64,000 nt of DNA. It comes from Magnetospirillum sp. XM-1 (GTDB taxonomy: Bacteria > Pseudomonadota > Alphaproteobacteria > Rhodospirillales > Magnetospirillaceae). Made by a program: the position numbers and the translations under genes. Shown piece by piece: positions 11,534 through 19,292 of this stretch (the first letter of the stretch is position 1; each line of letters begins with the position of its first letter). The notes below the pieces were generated by a model. That model searched no databases and was not told the DNA's origin. It saw only the letters and a program-made list of their open reading frames with translations. Location: assembly GCF_001511835.1 (NCBI RefSeq), contig NZ_LN997848.1, positions 372,001 to 436,000 on the forward strand, written 5' to 3'.

Positions 11534-12271
11534 CTATTCCCCGTAGAGCTTGCGGAAGCCGTCGGTGACCCTGGCGATGAAGGCGGGGTCGCGGGTCTTC
11601 CAGTAGCGGGGATCGTTGATCATCTTCTTCAGTTGCTCCTCGGTGCGGCCCTCCTCGCCGGGGGCCAGGGTCGCGCCCAGCGACGGCTCCTCGGACTGCA
11701 TCAGGCGATGCATGGTCTTGACCCCGTCGGCGGTGGCGGCCAGGGCGTCATAGGCCGCCTTGGGCAGGTTGGCCTTGCCCCAGGCCTTGATCTGGCGGGC
11801 GCTTTCCTGCCACTGGGCCTCGCCGCCGAAATGCCGCTTCAGGTGCTCGATCTGGCTTTCCTCGTCATGGCACTGGGTCAGATGCTCCATCAGGGGCAGC
11901 AGGCATTCGTGGGCCAGATCGTAGACCATCTGGGCCTGGGCCTGGGTGAAGCCGGCCTGATGCAGGCGCTGGTTCACCGCCGGCGCGCTGGCCAGCGACG
12001 GATGCTGGGTCTGGATGCGGTAGTTCTCGTGGCTGTCGGGAACGCCGAGCGCCTTACGGAAGGCGTTGACCTCGTCGCCGGCGGCCTGGGGACCGGGCAC
12101 CCGCACCATGGACGAGGCGCGGCGCTCCAGGTCGCGATAGGCCCGCAGCAGGGCGTCGACCCGCACGGCTCCGGTGGCGGCATCCCAGAACTTGGCCGGG
12201 ATGGTGTCGGGGCGAGCGGCCTCGCCGGCAGACTCGGCGGAATCGGGGGGCAGAACGGATTGGGCGATCAT
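11534..12271 (-). CDS. phage capsid-assembly scaffolding-like protein
   Basis: This 245-aa acidic helical protein lies downstream of portal and Bbp19-like genes, in the place where T7-like and BPP-1-like phages encode their scaffold. It has IPAKFWDAATGAVRVDALLRAYRDLERR (two blocks), a motif common in scaffold/head-assembly proteins of such phages, then PDSHENYRI, long helices, and a C-terminal helix ending in RKLYGE. Normally the major capsid gene would follow; here a terminator and convergent non-phage genes follow instead. No frameshift or internal stop is seen. Confidence 0.6.
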   Translation of the reverse strand: MIAQSVLPPDSAESAGEAARPDTIPAKFWDAATGAVRVDALLRAYRDLERRASSMVRVPGPQAAGDEVNAFRKALGVPDSHENYRIQTQHPSLASAPAVNQRLHQAGFTQAQAQMVYDLAHECLLPLMEHLTQCHDEESQIEHLKRHFGGEAQWQESARQIKAWGKANLPKAAYDALAATADGVKTMHRLMQSEEPSLGATLAPGEEGRTEEQLKKMINDPRYWKTRDPAFIARVTDGFRKLYGE

Positions 12272-12310
12272 GATGTGCGTACTCCTTTGAGGACGTGAAT
12301 GAAGGGGCCT

Positions 12311-12577
12311 CTACGCTCCGGCCCGGCCGCGCGCGGCCAGGACCAGGAGATGCAGGACCAGATGACGCTGGCCTTCCAGATGGCGCAGCGCGTTGTCGCC
12401 GGCCTCGGGGGAGAGGCAGCGGTCGATGGTCATGGACTTCAAGTGCGCAAGGACGGCCTCGCCATCGGGCGTGGCGAACAGCCGGGCGGCCTGAAGGCAG
12501 AGCAATTGCGCGGCCTCGTCGCCACGGGGCCCGGCCGGGTTCTCCAGCCAGGCCCAGCCGGACTCAGGCGGGGACAT
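12311..12577 (-). CDS. Bbp19-like phage protein, 88 aa
   Basis: The start at 12577 lies inside the end of the portal gene (overlap 14 bp). The sequence FATPDGEAVLAHLKS followed by LSPEAGDNALRHLEGQRHLV matches the Bbp19-like family, small proteins of unknown role encoded between portal and scaffold in Bordetella phage BPP-1 and related podoviruses. It is intact and in its expected position, which supports the phage-module reading of the whole cluster. Confidence 0.7.
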   Translation of the reverse strand: MSPPESGWAWLENPAGPRGDEAAQLLCLQAARLFATPDGEAVLAHLKSMTIDRCLSPEAGDNALRHLEGQRHLVLHLLVLAARGRAGA

Positions 12578-14204
12578 GGGCGCCTCCCTTGGGCTGGGCG
12601 GCGGGCGGCGCATCCAGGTCACGGATCACCCGGGCCAGCTTCCCGGCATCGGCCAGAGGAGCCTCCACCGCCGGCGCGACCGAATCGGGCCGCACCAGTT
12701 CCGACGGCACGTTGAAGGCCCGGGCCAGCCAGCGGGCGGCCGCCTCGCCGTCCACGGTACCCGAAGCCGCCGGCCCCAGGCTGGACAGGGCGCCCAGCCA
12801 GGACAGGACGTTGCGGGCGTCGCGGCGGCCCTGGTTCTGGGCCAGCGGCGAGCGGTACTGCAGGTCGATGGTCCGTCCGTCCAGGGCCAGGGCGGGAATC
12901 TCGCCCCGGCGCCGCAGGATGTGGATGGCGCGCATCACCAGGGGGGTGAGCAGCTCGCTCTGCAGGCGGCCATAGGTGGCGCCCAGCAGGCGCGCCATGT
13001 CGTCGGAACGCTGCAGCACCTCGGTAGCGGTGAGCGTCGGCGCGGCGGGCTGGCTGAGCTTGTCGCCGAGCAAGGCGTGGCGGATGCGCCCCCGAAGATC
13101 GTCCAGCACCAGCTGCGAGGTGTCGAACCGCCCCGGCGCGGTCAGCGGCTGCAGCCCGGCCGACCCCACCGCCTTGGGGATGATGGTGCCGGGCACCAGC
13201 TTGATGTTGGCGGGATTGAGCACCCCGTCGTCATCGGCCTGCCAGATGCCGGTCACCGCGATGGTGGCGTTCTTCAGCACCAGTTCCACCACCTTGTTGG
13301 CGGTCTTGATGTCGGGCAGGGCCTTCATCACCGGCGAACGGCCATAGGCCTCGCCCGGCGCCTTCAGCCAACGGAAGTTGAGGAAGGGCGAGTTGGAAAA
13401 CTGTCCCTGCCCCAAGACCAGCCCCGAGGACTCGTCGTCGAGCACGGCAGCGTAGGAATAGCCGCCGCGCACCGGAACCACCGCCTCGACCAGGCCGAGG
13501 CGCAGTTCGGGATCGTCGGCCGCCGCCTTCAGCACGTCCTCGGGCAAGCCGGCGCGGGGAAAGCGGGATTTCAGCGCCGCCACCGACACCTCGCTGCGGC
13601 GGAAGGTGACGTCCAGGCGCCCCGACGGCCCCTCCTCCAGCACCGCCTGGCCCAGGGGGACCGAGGTGAAGCGGAAGGCCGAGGGCTCGCCGGGCGGCGC
13701 CTCCTCGAACAAAAGCGAGGCGGTGCCGCCGGTGACCGCGTCCAGATAGCACTGGTGCATCTCGATGGCGAAATTGGAGCGGTCGAAATGGGACTGCATC
13801 ACGGCGGCGATGCGTTCGAGCATGGGCGCCAGCTCGTCGCGCTCTTCCGCCGGCAGCTGGTCGCCGGCCGCCAGTCCGAACCACTGCGCCCAGGGGGGCG
13901 TCAGCTCGGACAAAAGGCTGGCGGCCAGCTGATCGACGCAATCGGGCGCCGTGCCGTCGAACAGCCGGTCGGCCTTGCGTTCGCCCGGCACGCCGCCGTG
14001 GAACATGCCGTCACGCAGGGGCAGCGCGTAGTCGTAGCATTCCTGCCAATGGGATTCCCAGGCCGCGCGGCGCTCCTTGGCCTTGCGGTAACGCCGGAGC
14101 AGAGCCGACGGGTCGTCGCCGCCGGGCCCAAGCAGGCTCTCGCCCAGGGCGGCCCGCTCCTCCCCGGCCTTGCGGCTTTTGGTCTCCTCGCCATCCATGG
14201 TCAC
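12564..14204 (-). CDS. podovirus-type portal (head-tail connector) protein
   Basis: The 546-aa protein matches the size of T7-like connector proteins, which form the 12-fold ring through which DNA is packaged and to which the tail attaches. Recognisable stretches are RRAAWESHWQECYDYALP near the start, RLFDGTAPDCVDQLAASL, the central KALPDIKTANKVVELVLKN, and a C-terminal part with TATEVLQRSDDMARLLG. The start is GTG at 14204 (GTGA overlap with the upstream small gene) or ATG at 14198. The reading frame is unbroken although capsid and terminase are absent nearby, which suggests selection or recent loss. Confidence 0.85.
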   Translation of the reverse strand: MTMDGEETKSRKAGEERAALGESLLGPGGDDPSALLRRYRKAKERRAAWESHWQECYDYALPLRDGMFHGGVPGERKADRLFDGTAPDCVDQLAASLLSELTPPWAQWFGLAAGDQLPAEERDELAPMLERIAAVMQSHFDRSNFAIEMHQCYLDAVTGGTASLLFEEAPPGEPSAFRFTSVPLGQAVLEEGPSGRLDVTFRRSEVSVAALKSRFPRAGLPEDVLKAAADDPELRLGLVEAVVPVRGGYSYAAVLDDESSGLVLGQGQFSNSPFLNFRWLKAPGEAYGRSPVMKALPDIKTANKVVELVLKNATIAVTGIWQADDDGVLNPANIKLVPGTIIPKAVGSAGLQPLTAPGRFDTSQLVLDDLRGRIRHALLGDKLSQPAAPTLTATEVLQRSDDMARLLGATYGRLQSELLTPLVMRAIHILRRRGEIPALALDGRTIDLQYRSPLAQNQGRRDARNVLSWLGALSSLGPAASGTVDGEAAARWLARAFNVPSELVRPDSVAPAVEAPLADAGKLARVIRDLDAPPAAQPKGGAHVPA

Positions 14205-14410
14205 TCTCCCAGCAGGCTTTTGCCCGCCCGGTTACCTCCGGGCTGCAGCAGCCCGACGTCCGAGGTGGCGATGGTGCCCAGCAGGCCCCGGCGGTTGCGG
14301 TTGATGGCGTCGAGCCGCTCTTCCGCCGCCGCCGCCTCGGGATCGGGAGCCGGCGGCAACACCACCGGCGCGGGCGCGGCCGGCGGATCGGGAGCAAAAA
14401 AACCACCCAT
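14201..14410 (-). CDS. small phage-module protein, 69 aa
   Basis: The protein starts with a Pro/Ala-rich stretch and ends in NRRGLLGTIATSDVGLL followed by GKSLLGE. Short proteins ending in GKxLLG next to the portal gene are common in podoviruses and prophages; their role is unknown. The stop overlaps the portal start by 4 bp. ATG at 14410 follows AGGAGAT. Confidence 0.6.
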   Translation of the reverse strand: MGGFFAPDPPAAPAPVVLPPAPDPEAAAAEERLDAINRNRRGLLGTIATSDVGLLQPGGNRAGKSLLGE

Positions 14411-14444
14411 GGCATATCTCCTTGTTGATGATCATGTTTTGTTC

Positions 14445-14936
14445 TCAGCCACGGCCATGCGAACCGGCCTGCGGGGCAGGCGGTCCATCCGGGCATGGTT
14501 CTGGCGTTGATTTGCGGACCATATTCCAGTTAGCCCGGCTTGTAAAGGTTTTTTTTCCGCATCGGGCGAGGTGGTCATACAGCTGCCCCGGGGTCAGCAC
14601 CCAACGTTCCTGTACCCCGAGCACCCGCTTCACCGCCTCGACGCAGGAAAAAATACCGATCGGGCAGGCCCGGCGCGGCGGGTGGCGCACCACGGTCTCC
14701 ACCACGCTCAGCCCCTCCTGGGAGCGCAGCCAGGCCGGCAGATCGGTGGCGGGGTCCAGCGACCACAGCTCCACCGACGTGCGATGGGCCAGGGGGTTGA
14801 CGCAGACCCAAGCCCCGCCCAGGTCCAGCAGGACGAAACAGTGACGGAATCCGGGGCGCAACAGCCGCAGCCAGCCAAGATCGGCCTTGCCCGAGAACAC
14901 CACCAGGGCGCGGGTGGCGGCAGGGGCGGCGCTCAT
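14445..14936 (-). CDS. phage-module protein, possible permuted NlpC/P60-like fold
   Basis: The ATG at 14936 overlaps the stop of the preceding gene (ATGA), giving 163 aa; an upstream in-frame start at 14993 is less likely. RPGFRHCFVLL, then a WVCVNPL stretch, then GIFSCVEAVKRVLGV put a His early and a Cys late, the order seen in permuted NlpC/P60 (YiiX/YebB-like) papain-fold enzymes, where Cys sits at a helix start. A peptidase or amidase role is therefore possible but unproven. I have seen this family in prophage/virion cassettes of Rhodospirillales. The C-terminal 25 residues are Pro/Arg-rich and not informative. Confidence 0.5.
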   Translation of the reverse strand: MSAAPAATRALVVFSGKADLGWLRLLRPGFRHCFVLLDLGGAWVCVNPLAHRTSVELWSLDPATDLPAWLRSQEGLSVVETVVRHPPRRACPIGIFSCVEAVKRVLGVQERWVLTPGQLYDHLARCGKKTFTSRANWNMVRKSTPEPCPDGPPAPQAGSHGRG

Positions 14937-15289
14937 GCGACGATCCCCTTGGCCCGCAGCGGCGCTTCCAGCCGGCCCAGCGCCTCGCGCCACAGCCGGT
15001 CCGCCCCGCCGCCGTCACCCACCGCCACCCCGCTCTCGCCGCCGAACAGCGTCAGAACCCGCAGATGGGCGCGCCCCAGAACGCGCCGCTGCACCAGCCT
15101 GCGCACCTCGCGGGCGATGTCGTCGGGGGCGCAGGGCCGGGCCACGGCGCCGATTCCCTCGCGGAACCGCGCGCCGTCGTCGCGGGCCCGCTGGCATTGG
15201 GAATACCAGATCCAGGCATCCTCGGGCGTGGCGAAGGGCTCCCCGTCACGGTCGTCGTATGTTTTTGAAATGTTCCTTTTTAGGCCCAT
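14933..15289 (-). CDS. phage-module protein of unknown function, 118 aa
   Basis: First gene of the minus-strand cassette. ATG at 15289 has GAGGA at good spacing; an ATG two codons earlier (15295) is too close to it. Features are PFATPEDAWIWYSQCQ, RPCAPDDIAREVRRLVQRR and DRLWREALGRLEAPLR-KGIV. I recognise the pattern from genes next to the permuted-papain-like protein in other Rhodospirillales prophage cassettes, but no function is known. The gene starts 11 bp inside a palindrome that may be its operator. Confidence 0.55.
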   Translation of the reverse strand: MGLKRNISKTYDDRDGEPFATPEDAWIWYSQCQRARDDGARFREGIGAVARPCAPDDIAREVRRLVQRRVLGRAHLRVLTLFGGESGVAVGDGGGADRLWREALGRLEAPLRAKGIVA

Positions 15290-15299
15290 GTTCATTCCT

Positions 15300-15317
15300 C
15301 ACGTATAGGATTACGTG
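15300..15317. promoter_or_regulatory. palindromic operator candidate between phage cassette and S24 repressor
   Basis: CACGTATAGGATTACGTG has 6-bp perfect arms around a 6-bp centre and lies in an AT-rich stretch between divergent genes. The S24 regulator next to it is the obvious candidate ligand. Confidence 0.45.
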
Positions 15318-15408
15318 CCGAAATTAGGTGCCGGATCAGCCGAAAAGAGTCAATAGAAAGGTTTATGTTCCTGTGGCACCCGAAGCCGATTTGCGGGACC
15401 ATCTTCCC

Positions 15409-16044
15409 ATGCTGAAGCACGCTGACATCTGGGCCGCCATTGACGCGCTAGCCCGTGACCACGGGCTCACAGCGTCGGCGCTTGCCCGCAAAGCCGGGCT
15501 GGACCCCACCACCTTCAACAAGAGCAAGCGCATCACCCGCGAGGGCAAGCCCCGCTGGCCCTCGACCGAAAGCGTCGCCAAGGTGCTGGAGGCCACCAGC
15601 GCCAGCATGACCGCCTTCGTCGCCTATATCGAAAGCGCCGCCCAGCCGCAGGCGCCGGCCGCCACCATCCCCCTGGTCGGCTTCGCCCAGGCGGGGGACC
15701 GGGGATTTTTCGACGATGCCGGCTATCCGGTGGGCGGCGGCTGGGACGAAATTCCATTCCCCGAGATCGGCGATCCCCACGCCTACGCGCTGGAAGTCAG
15801 CGGCGATTCCATGGAGCCGCTCTACCGCGACGGCGACGTGGTGATCGTCTCGCCCGCCGCCGGCGTGCGACGCGGCGACCGCGTGGTGGTGCGCACCACC
15901 GAGGGCGAGGTGATGGTCAAGCAGCTGGTCCGCCAGACCGCCAAGCGCATCGAGCTGGCCTCGCTCAATCCGGACCATCCCGGACGCTCGCTGGCCGCCG
16001 AGGAGGTGGCCTGGATCGCCCGCATCCTGTGGTCCAGCCAGTAG
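15409..16044 (+). CDS. XRE/S24-peptidase repressor (LexA/CI-like)
   Basis: This is a helix-turn-helix plus peptidase S24 protein. ATG at 15409 (MLKHADIWAAIDALARDHGL) matches the usual N-terminus of the alphaproteobacterial family; GTG at 15328 would add 27 unusual residues. The HTH is in residues 5-60 (LTASALARKAGLDPTTFNKS). The S24 domain has the nucleophile Ser in SGDSMEPLY, the catalytic Lys in VMVKQL, and an Ala-Gly pair in GFAQAGD that could be the self-cleavage site. It diverges from the phage cassette and probably represses it, with derepression on DNA damage if it responds to RecA. The short 211-aa form is normal. Confidence 0.82.
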   Translation: MLKHADIWAAIDALARDHGLTASALARKAGLDPTTFNKSKRITREGKPRWPSTESVAKVLEATSASMTAFVAYIESAAQPQAPAATIPLVGFAQAGDRGFFDDAGYPVGGGWDEIPFPEIGDPHAYALEVSGDSMEPLYRDGDVVIVSPAAGVRRGDRVVVRTTEGEVMVKQLVRQTAKRIELASLNPDHPGRSLAAEEVAWIARILWSSQ

Positions 16045-16101
16045 ATCTTGCGAAATTATTCCTAATATGGTCTTATACCGGCCTCGCCCGAGGAGACCGG
16101 A

Positions 16102-16377
16102 ATGCCCATTGCCCTTGCCTTCCGGCGGATGGACGCGGCGGAACGACGCCATGACGGCCCCATCCCGCCCGCCGACCCCGCCGCCTTGCCTTCAGGCCCG
16201 GCGCGGGCACGCCTGTTCCAGCGTCTGGCCGCCGACCAGCGCGAAGACATCTCGCGCCGCCGCCACCGGCTGACCATGGCCGACCTGCCCGGCGACGCCA
16301 CGTTGCGTCGCGACCAGGGACGGCTGCGGTTCTACCGCGACCAGGGCGCCGCCTGGGCCGCGCTCCGGCCGGACTGA
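16102..16377 (+). CDS. small arginine-rich hypothetical protein, 91 aa
   Basis: ATG at 16102 follows GAGGAGACCGGA, a strong ribosome binding site. The sequence is Arg/Ala/Asp-rich, with QREDISRRRHRLTMADLPGD in the centre, no signal peptide or membrane segment and no family I recognise. It lies between the repressor and a palindromic repeat. Codon use is like its neighbours, so it is probably a real gene, but no role can be given. Confidence 0.5.
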   Translation: MPIALAFRRMDAAERRHDGPIPPADPAALPSGPARARLFQRLAADQREDISRRRHRLTMADLPGDATLRRDQGRLRFYRDQGAAWAALRPD

Positions 16378-16380
16378 AAG

Positions 16381-16442
16381 GCGGGCGGGACGCCCGCGCT
16401 CCCGATCCTCGCCTCCCCTTGGAGCGCGGCCGTCCCGGCCGC
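16381..16442. repeat. double-hairpin palindromic intergenic element
   Basis: GCGGGCG-GGA-CGCCCGC (16381-16397) and GCGGCCG-TCC-CGGCCGC (16426-16442) are perfect hairpins. GCGCTCC (16396-16402) also pairs with GGAGCGC (16421-16427), so the whole can fold into a cruciform-like unit. It lies between convergent genes and may double as a terminator, although there is no T-tract. Confidence 0.6.
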
Positions 16443-16467
16443 ACGCCTCGGAGAAGCCCCCGCGATC

Positions 16468-17271
16468 CTACCCGACGATGTGGGCGCCGCCGTCGATGTA
16501 CAGCGTGGTGCCGGTCACCGACTTGGCCAGATCGCTGACCAGATAGGCGGCGAACGAGCCGCAATCGTTGATGTCGGCCAGTTGATGGGTCGGCGCCTTC
16601 TGGGCGGCGGCGTCCATCAGCTCGTCGAAGCGGTCGATGCCCGAGGCGGCGCGGGTCTTCAGCGGACCGGGCGACAGGGCCAGGACGCGGATGCCCTTGG
16701 GGCCCAGCTCATGGGCCAGATACTTGGTGGTGCTTTCCAGCGCCGCCTTGACCGGGCCCATGACGTTGTAATGCTCGACCACCTTGCGGCCGCCATAGAA
16801 CGACACGGTGATCAGCGAGCCGCCGTTCTTCATCAGCGGCTCGGCCAGCTTGGCGCAGCGCACGAACGAGAAGCACGACACGTCCATGGCCAGGGAAAAG
16901 CCCTCGCGCGAGCAATCGGTGACCCGGCCGTGCAGGTCGTCGCGGTTGGCGTAGGCGATGGAGTGGATGACGAAGTCCAGGCGGCCCCACTTTTCCTCGA
17001 TGGCCTTGAACACCGCCTCCAGCTGCCCGTCTTCGCGCACGTCGCAGGGCATGTAGATGGGGGCGAACATCTGCTCGGCCAGCGGGCGGACGTACTTGTC
17101 GCTCTTCTCGTTCAGGTAGGTGATGGCCAGCTCGGCGCCGTAGGCGTGGCAGTGGCGGGCGCAGCCATAGGCGATGGACTGGTCGTTGGCGATGCCGATC
17201 ACCAGTCCCTTCTTGCCGCGGAGGTCGAGAAGCTGCAGCGGCGCCGGGGCGCCATTGGCGATTCCATTCAT
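16468..17271 (-). CDS. fabI: NADH-dependent enoyl-ACP reductase
   Basis: This enzyme catalyses the last step of each fatty-acid elongation cycle. The 267-aa SDR-family protein has the FabI nucleotide motif GIANDQSIAYG and the catalytic Tyr159 and Tyr168-x6-Lys175 triad (SFYGG then YNVMGPVK). It also has SPGPLKTRAASGI near the substrate loop and ends in YIDGGAHIVG. ATG at 17271 lies behind GGAGATGG; an ATG eight codons upstream has no ribosome binding site. Alphaproteobacteria often carry two FabI copies; which one this is cannot be told. Confidence 0.93.
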   Translation of the reverse strand: MNGIANGAPAPLQLLDLRGKKGLVIGIANDQSIAYGCARHCHAYGAELAITYLNEKSDKYVRPLAEQMFAPIYMPCDVREDGQLEAVFKAIEEKWGRLDFVIHSIAYANRDDLHGRVTDCSREGFSLAMDVSCFSFVRCAKLAEPLMKNGGSLITVSFYGGRKVVEHYNVMGPVKAALESTTKYLAHELGPKGIRVLALSPGPLKTRAASGIDRFDELMDAAAQKAPTHQLADINDCGSFAAYLVSDLAKSVTGTTLYIDGGAHIVG

Positions 17272-17417
17272 GTCAGGCCCATCTCCAAAATACATTGCTG
17301 CGGTGCAGCATAAACCTCCCCCGCCCCGGCCTCAAGCGGTATGACCAGATCAGGCTCGCATTTCGCACAACAGTAATATTCGGAAAACATTGAATGTTCG
17401 CCGCCCCGCCAATGGGC

Positions 17418-17446
17418 TTGACGCTTGGCGGCGGCGGGGGCTATGT
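17418..17446 (+). promoter_or_regulatory. sigma-70 promoter of the metZ riboswitch transcript
   Basis: TTGACG (17418-17423), a 17-bp spacer and CTATGT (17441-17446) make a good housekeeping promoter. The expected start, about 17453, coincides with the first base of the SAM-II aptamer. Confidence 0.7.
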
Positions 17447-17452
17447 CTTTGA

Positions 17453-17508
17453 CGTGGTGATTTGTCCGACCGGATTGCGGCCACGTAAAACATTCCGCTA
17501 AAGAGGTC
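17453..17508 (+). ncRNA. SAM-II riboswitch upstream of metZ
   Basis: The sequence matches the SAM-II (metA) aptamer. Stem P1 is CGTGG (17453-17457) with CCACG (17481-17485), and the conserved TGATTT follows the 5' strand. GGATTG sits before the 3' strand, and a pseudoknot forms between CGGA (17471-17474) and TCCG (17494-17497), followed by the signature GCTAAAG. SAM-II elements precede metA and metZ in many alphaproteobacteria and turn expression off when S-adenosylmethionine is high. It lies directly behind a promoter and ahead of a terminator. Confidence 0.9.
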
Positions 17509-17526
17509 CGAGTGCTCCGAATGTCG

Positions 17527-17562
17527 AGCCCCGGCCCGCTCCATGGTCGGGGCTTTTGTCTT
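17527..17562 (+). terminator. conditional terminator in the metZ leader
   Basis: AGCCCCG (17527-17533) pairs with CGGGGCT (17548-17554), extended by inner C-G pairs, followed by TTTTGTCTT. It lies between the SAM-II aptamer and the metZ ribosome binding site (GGAGG at 17564-17568), so the switch probably works by attenuation of transcription. Confidence 0.75.
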
Positions 17563-17572
17563 CGGAGGTCAC

Positions 17573-18784
17573 ATGAGCAGCAACGAGTCCAAGCCGGCCC
17601 ATTCCTGGCGCCCCCGCACCAAAGCGGTGCGCGGCGGCCTTGCCCGCACCAATTTCAGCGAGACCGCCGAAGCCATGTTCATGACCTCGGGCTATGTCTA
17701 CGACAGCGCCGAGGAGGCCGAGGCCAGCTTCGACGGCACCCTGGACCGCATGGTCTATTCCCGCTTCAAGAACCCCACCGTCGCCACCTTCGAGACCCGT
17801 CTGGCCGAGATGGAAGGCGCGCCCGCAGGCTTTAGCGTGGCGGCGCGGGCCACCGCGTCGGGCATGGCCGCCGTGCATGCCGCCCTGCTCTGCCAGCTTC
17901 GGGCCGGCGACCGGGTGGTGGCGTCCAAGGCGCTGTTCGGCTCGTGTCACTGGATCATCAACGAGCTGCTGCCCCGTTACGGCGTCGAGCGGGTGTTCGT
18001 GGACGGCACCGACCTCAAGTCGTGGGAAGCGGCTCTTTCGGTGCCCACCACCTGCGTCTTCCTCGAGACCCCCTCCAATCCCACGCTGGAGATCATCGAT
18101 CTGGCCGCCGTATGCGACCTGGCCCACAAGGCCGGCGCCAAGGTGGTGGTGGACAACGTCTTCGCCACCCCCATCCTGCAAAGCCCGTTCGAGCTGGGCG
18201 CCGACATCGTCGCCTATTCCGCCACCAAGCACATGGACGGCCAGGGCCGCTGCCTGGGCGGCGCGGTGCTGGGCTCGACCGAATTCTGCGCCGACGTGCT
18301 GGGGCCCTTCCTGCGCAACACCGGCCCGGCGCTGTCGCCGTTCAACGCCTGGGTGCTGCTGAAGGGCCTCGAGACCCTGGACCTGCGCATGGAGCGCCAT
18401 TGCGCCAACGCGCTTCAGGTCGCCCGCTTCCTCGAGACCCGTCCCGAAGTGGCCCGCGTGATCTATCCCGGCCTGGAAAGCCATCCCCAGCATGATCTGG
18501 CCAAGCGCCAGATGAAGGGCTGGGGCTCCATCGTCGCCATCGAGCTGAAGGGCGGCAAGTCTTCAGCCTACAAGCTGCTGAACGGCGTCGAGCTGATCGA
18601 CATCTCCAACAATCTGGGCGATGCCAAGAGCCTGATGACCCATCCCTGGACCACCACCCACCAGCGTCTGGCGCCCGAGGACAAGCTGTCCATGGGCATT
18701 TCCGAGGGCCTGCTGCGCCTGTCGGTGGGCCTGGAGGACGGCGACGATCTGGTCGAGGACCTGGGCCGGGCGCTGGAAAGCTAG
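17573..18784 (+). CDS. metZ: O-succinylhomoserine sulfhydrylase
   Basis: A PLP enzyme that makes homocysteine directly from O-succinyl- (or O-acetyl-) homoserine and sulfide. The 403-aa protein has the Cys/Met-metabolism PLP fold, with the Schiff-base lysine in SATKHMDGQGR (about Lys219), ETPSNPTLEIIDL and LRLSVGLED at the end. The N-terminus WRPRTKAVRGG is typical of MetZ. ATG at 17573 has GGAGG just before it. The SAM-II leader confirms a role in methionine synthesis. The family cannot always be told from cystathionine gamma-synthase, but the details and the switch favour MetZ. Confidence 0.92.
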   Translation: MSSNESKPAHSWRPRTKAVRGGLARTNFSETAEAMFMTSGYVYDSAEEAEASFDGTLDRMVYSRFKNPTVATFETRLAEMEGAPAGFSVAARATASGMAAVHAALLCQLRAGDRVVASKALFGSCHWIINELLPRYGVERVFVDGTDLKSWEAALSVPTTCVFLETPSNPTLEIIDLAAVCDLAHKAGAKVVVDNVFATPILQSPFELGADIVAYSATKHMDGQGRCLGGAVLGSTEFCADVLGPFLRNTGPALSPFNAWVLLKGLETLDLRMERHCANALQVARFLETRPEVARVIYPGLESHPQHDLAKRQMKGWGSIVAIELKGGKSSAYKLLNGVELIDISNNLGDAKSLMTHPWTTTHQRLAPEDKLSMGISEGLLRLSVGLEDGDDLVEDLGRALES

Positions 18785-18813
18785 CCCTCCTCGACTTTGA
18801 CCGGTGGACAAAG

Positions 18814-18851
18814 ACCGACACCCACCTGATATGATGGGTGTCGGTATTTTT
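18814..18851 (+). terminator. intrinsic terminator of metZ
   Basis: ACCGACACCCA (18814-18824) pairs perfectly with TGGGTGTCGGT (18835-18845), with a 10-nt loop, followed by ATTTTT. It lies 30 bp past the metZ stop and just before apaG, so apaG needs readthrough or its own promoter. Confidence 0.85.
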
Positions 18852-18867
18852 CCGGACGGGGAACCCC

Positions 18868-19260
18868 ATGTACAGCCAGACCACCCGGGACATCGAGGTG
18901 ACCGTCAAGCCGTTCTACCTGGACGACCAGTCCTCGCCCGGCGACAACCACTTCGTCTGGGCCTACCGCGTGCGCATCGTCAACAAGGGCTCGCGCACCG
19001 TCCAGCTCATGCGCCGCCACTGGGTGATCACCGACGCCATCGGCCGGGTGCAGGAGGTCAAGGGCCCCGGCGTGGTGGGTGAACAGCCGGTGCTGCGTCC
19101 CGGCGACGCCTACGAATATACCTCGGGCACGCCCCTGCCCACGCCATCGGGCATCATGGTCGGCACCTACGAGATGGAGGACGAGGACGGTTCGGCCTTC
19201 GACATCGCCATTCCCGCCTTCTCGCTGGACAGCCCGCACGAGAAGCCCCGACTGAATTAG
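18868..19260 (+). CDS. apaG: ApaG protein
   Basis: The 130-aa protein has the single FnIII-like ApaG/DUF525 domain: [38 protein letters not shown] and the [11 protein letters not shown] stretch. ATG at 18868 gives the standard length and follows GACGGGGAAC; an ATG ten codons earlier falls inside the metZ terminator. ApaG has been linked to cobalt/magnesium resistance and to Ap4A levels, but its molecular activity is not settled. It is followed closely by folE. Confidence 0.92.
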   Translation: MYSQTTRDIEVTVKPFYLDDQSSPGDNHFVWAYRVRIVNKGSRTVQLMRRHWVITDAIGRVQEVKGPGVVGEQPVLRPGDAYEYTSGTPLPTPSGIMVGTYEMEDEDGSAFDIAIPAFSLDSPHEKPRLN

Positions 19261-19292
19261 TCGGACTTGTAAAACCCGAAAGGCGCCGCCAC

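Noticed and set aside
12311..12622. 103-aa version of the Bbp19-like protein
   Set aside because: The first 15 residues are a reading of the portal end in another frame; the family match begins after ATG 12577.
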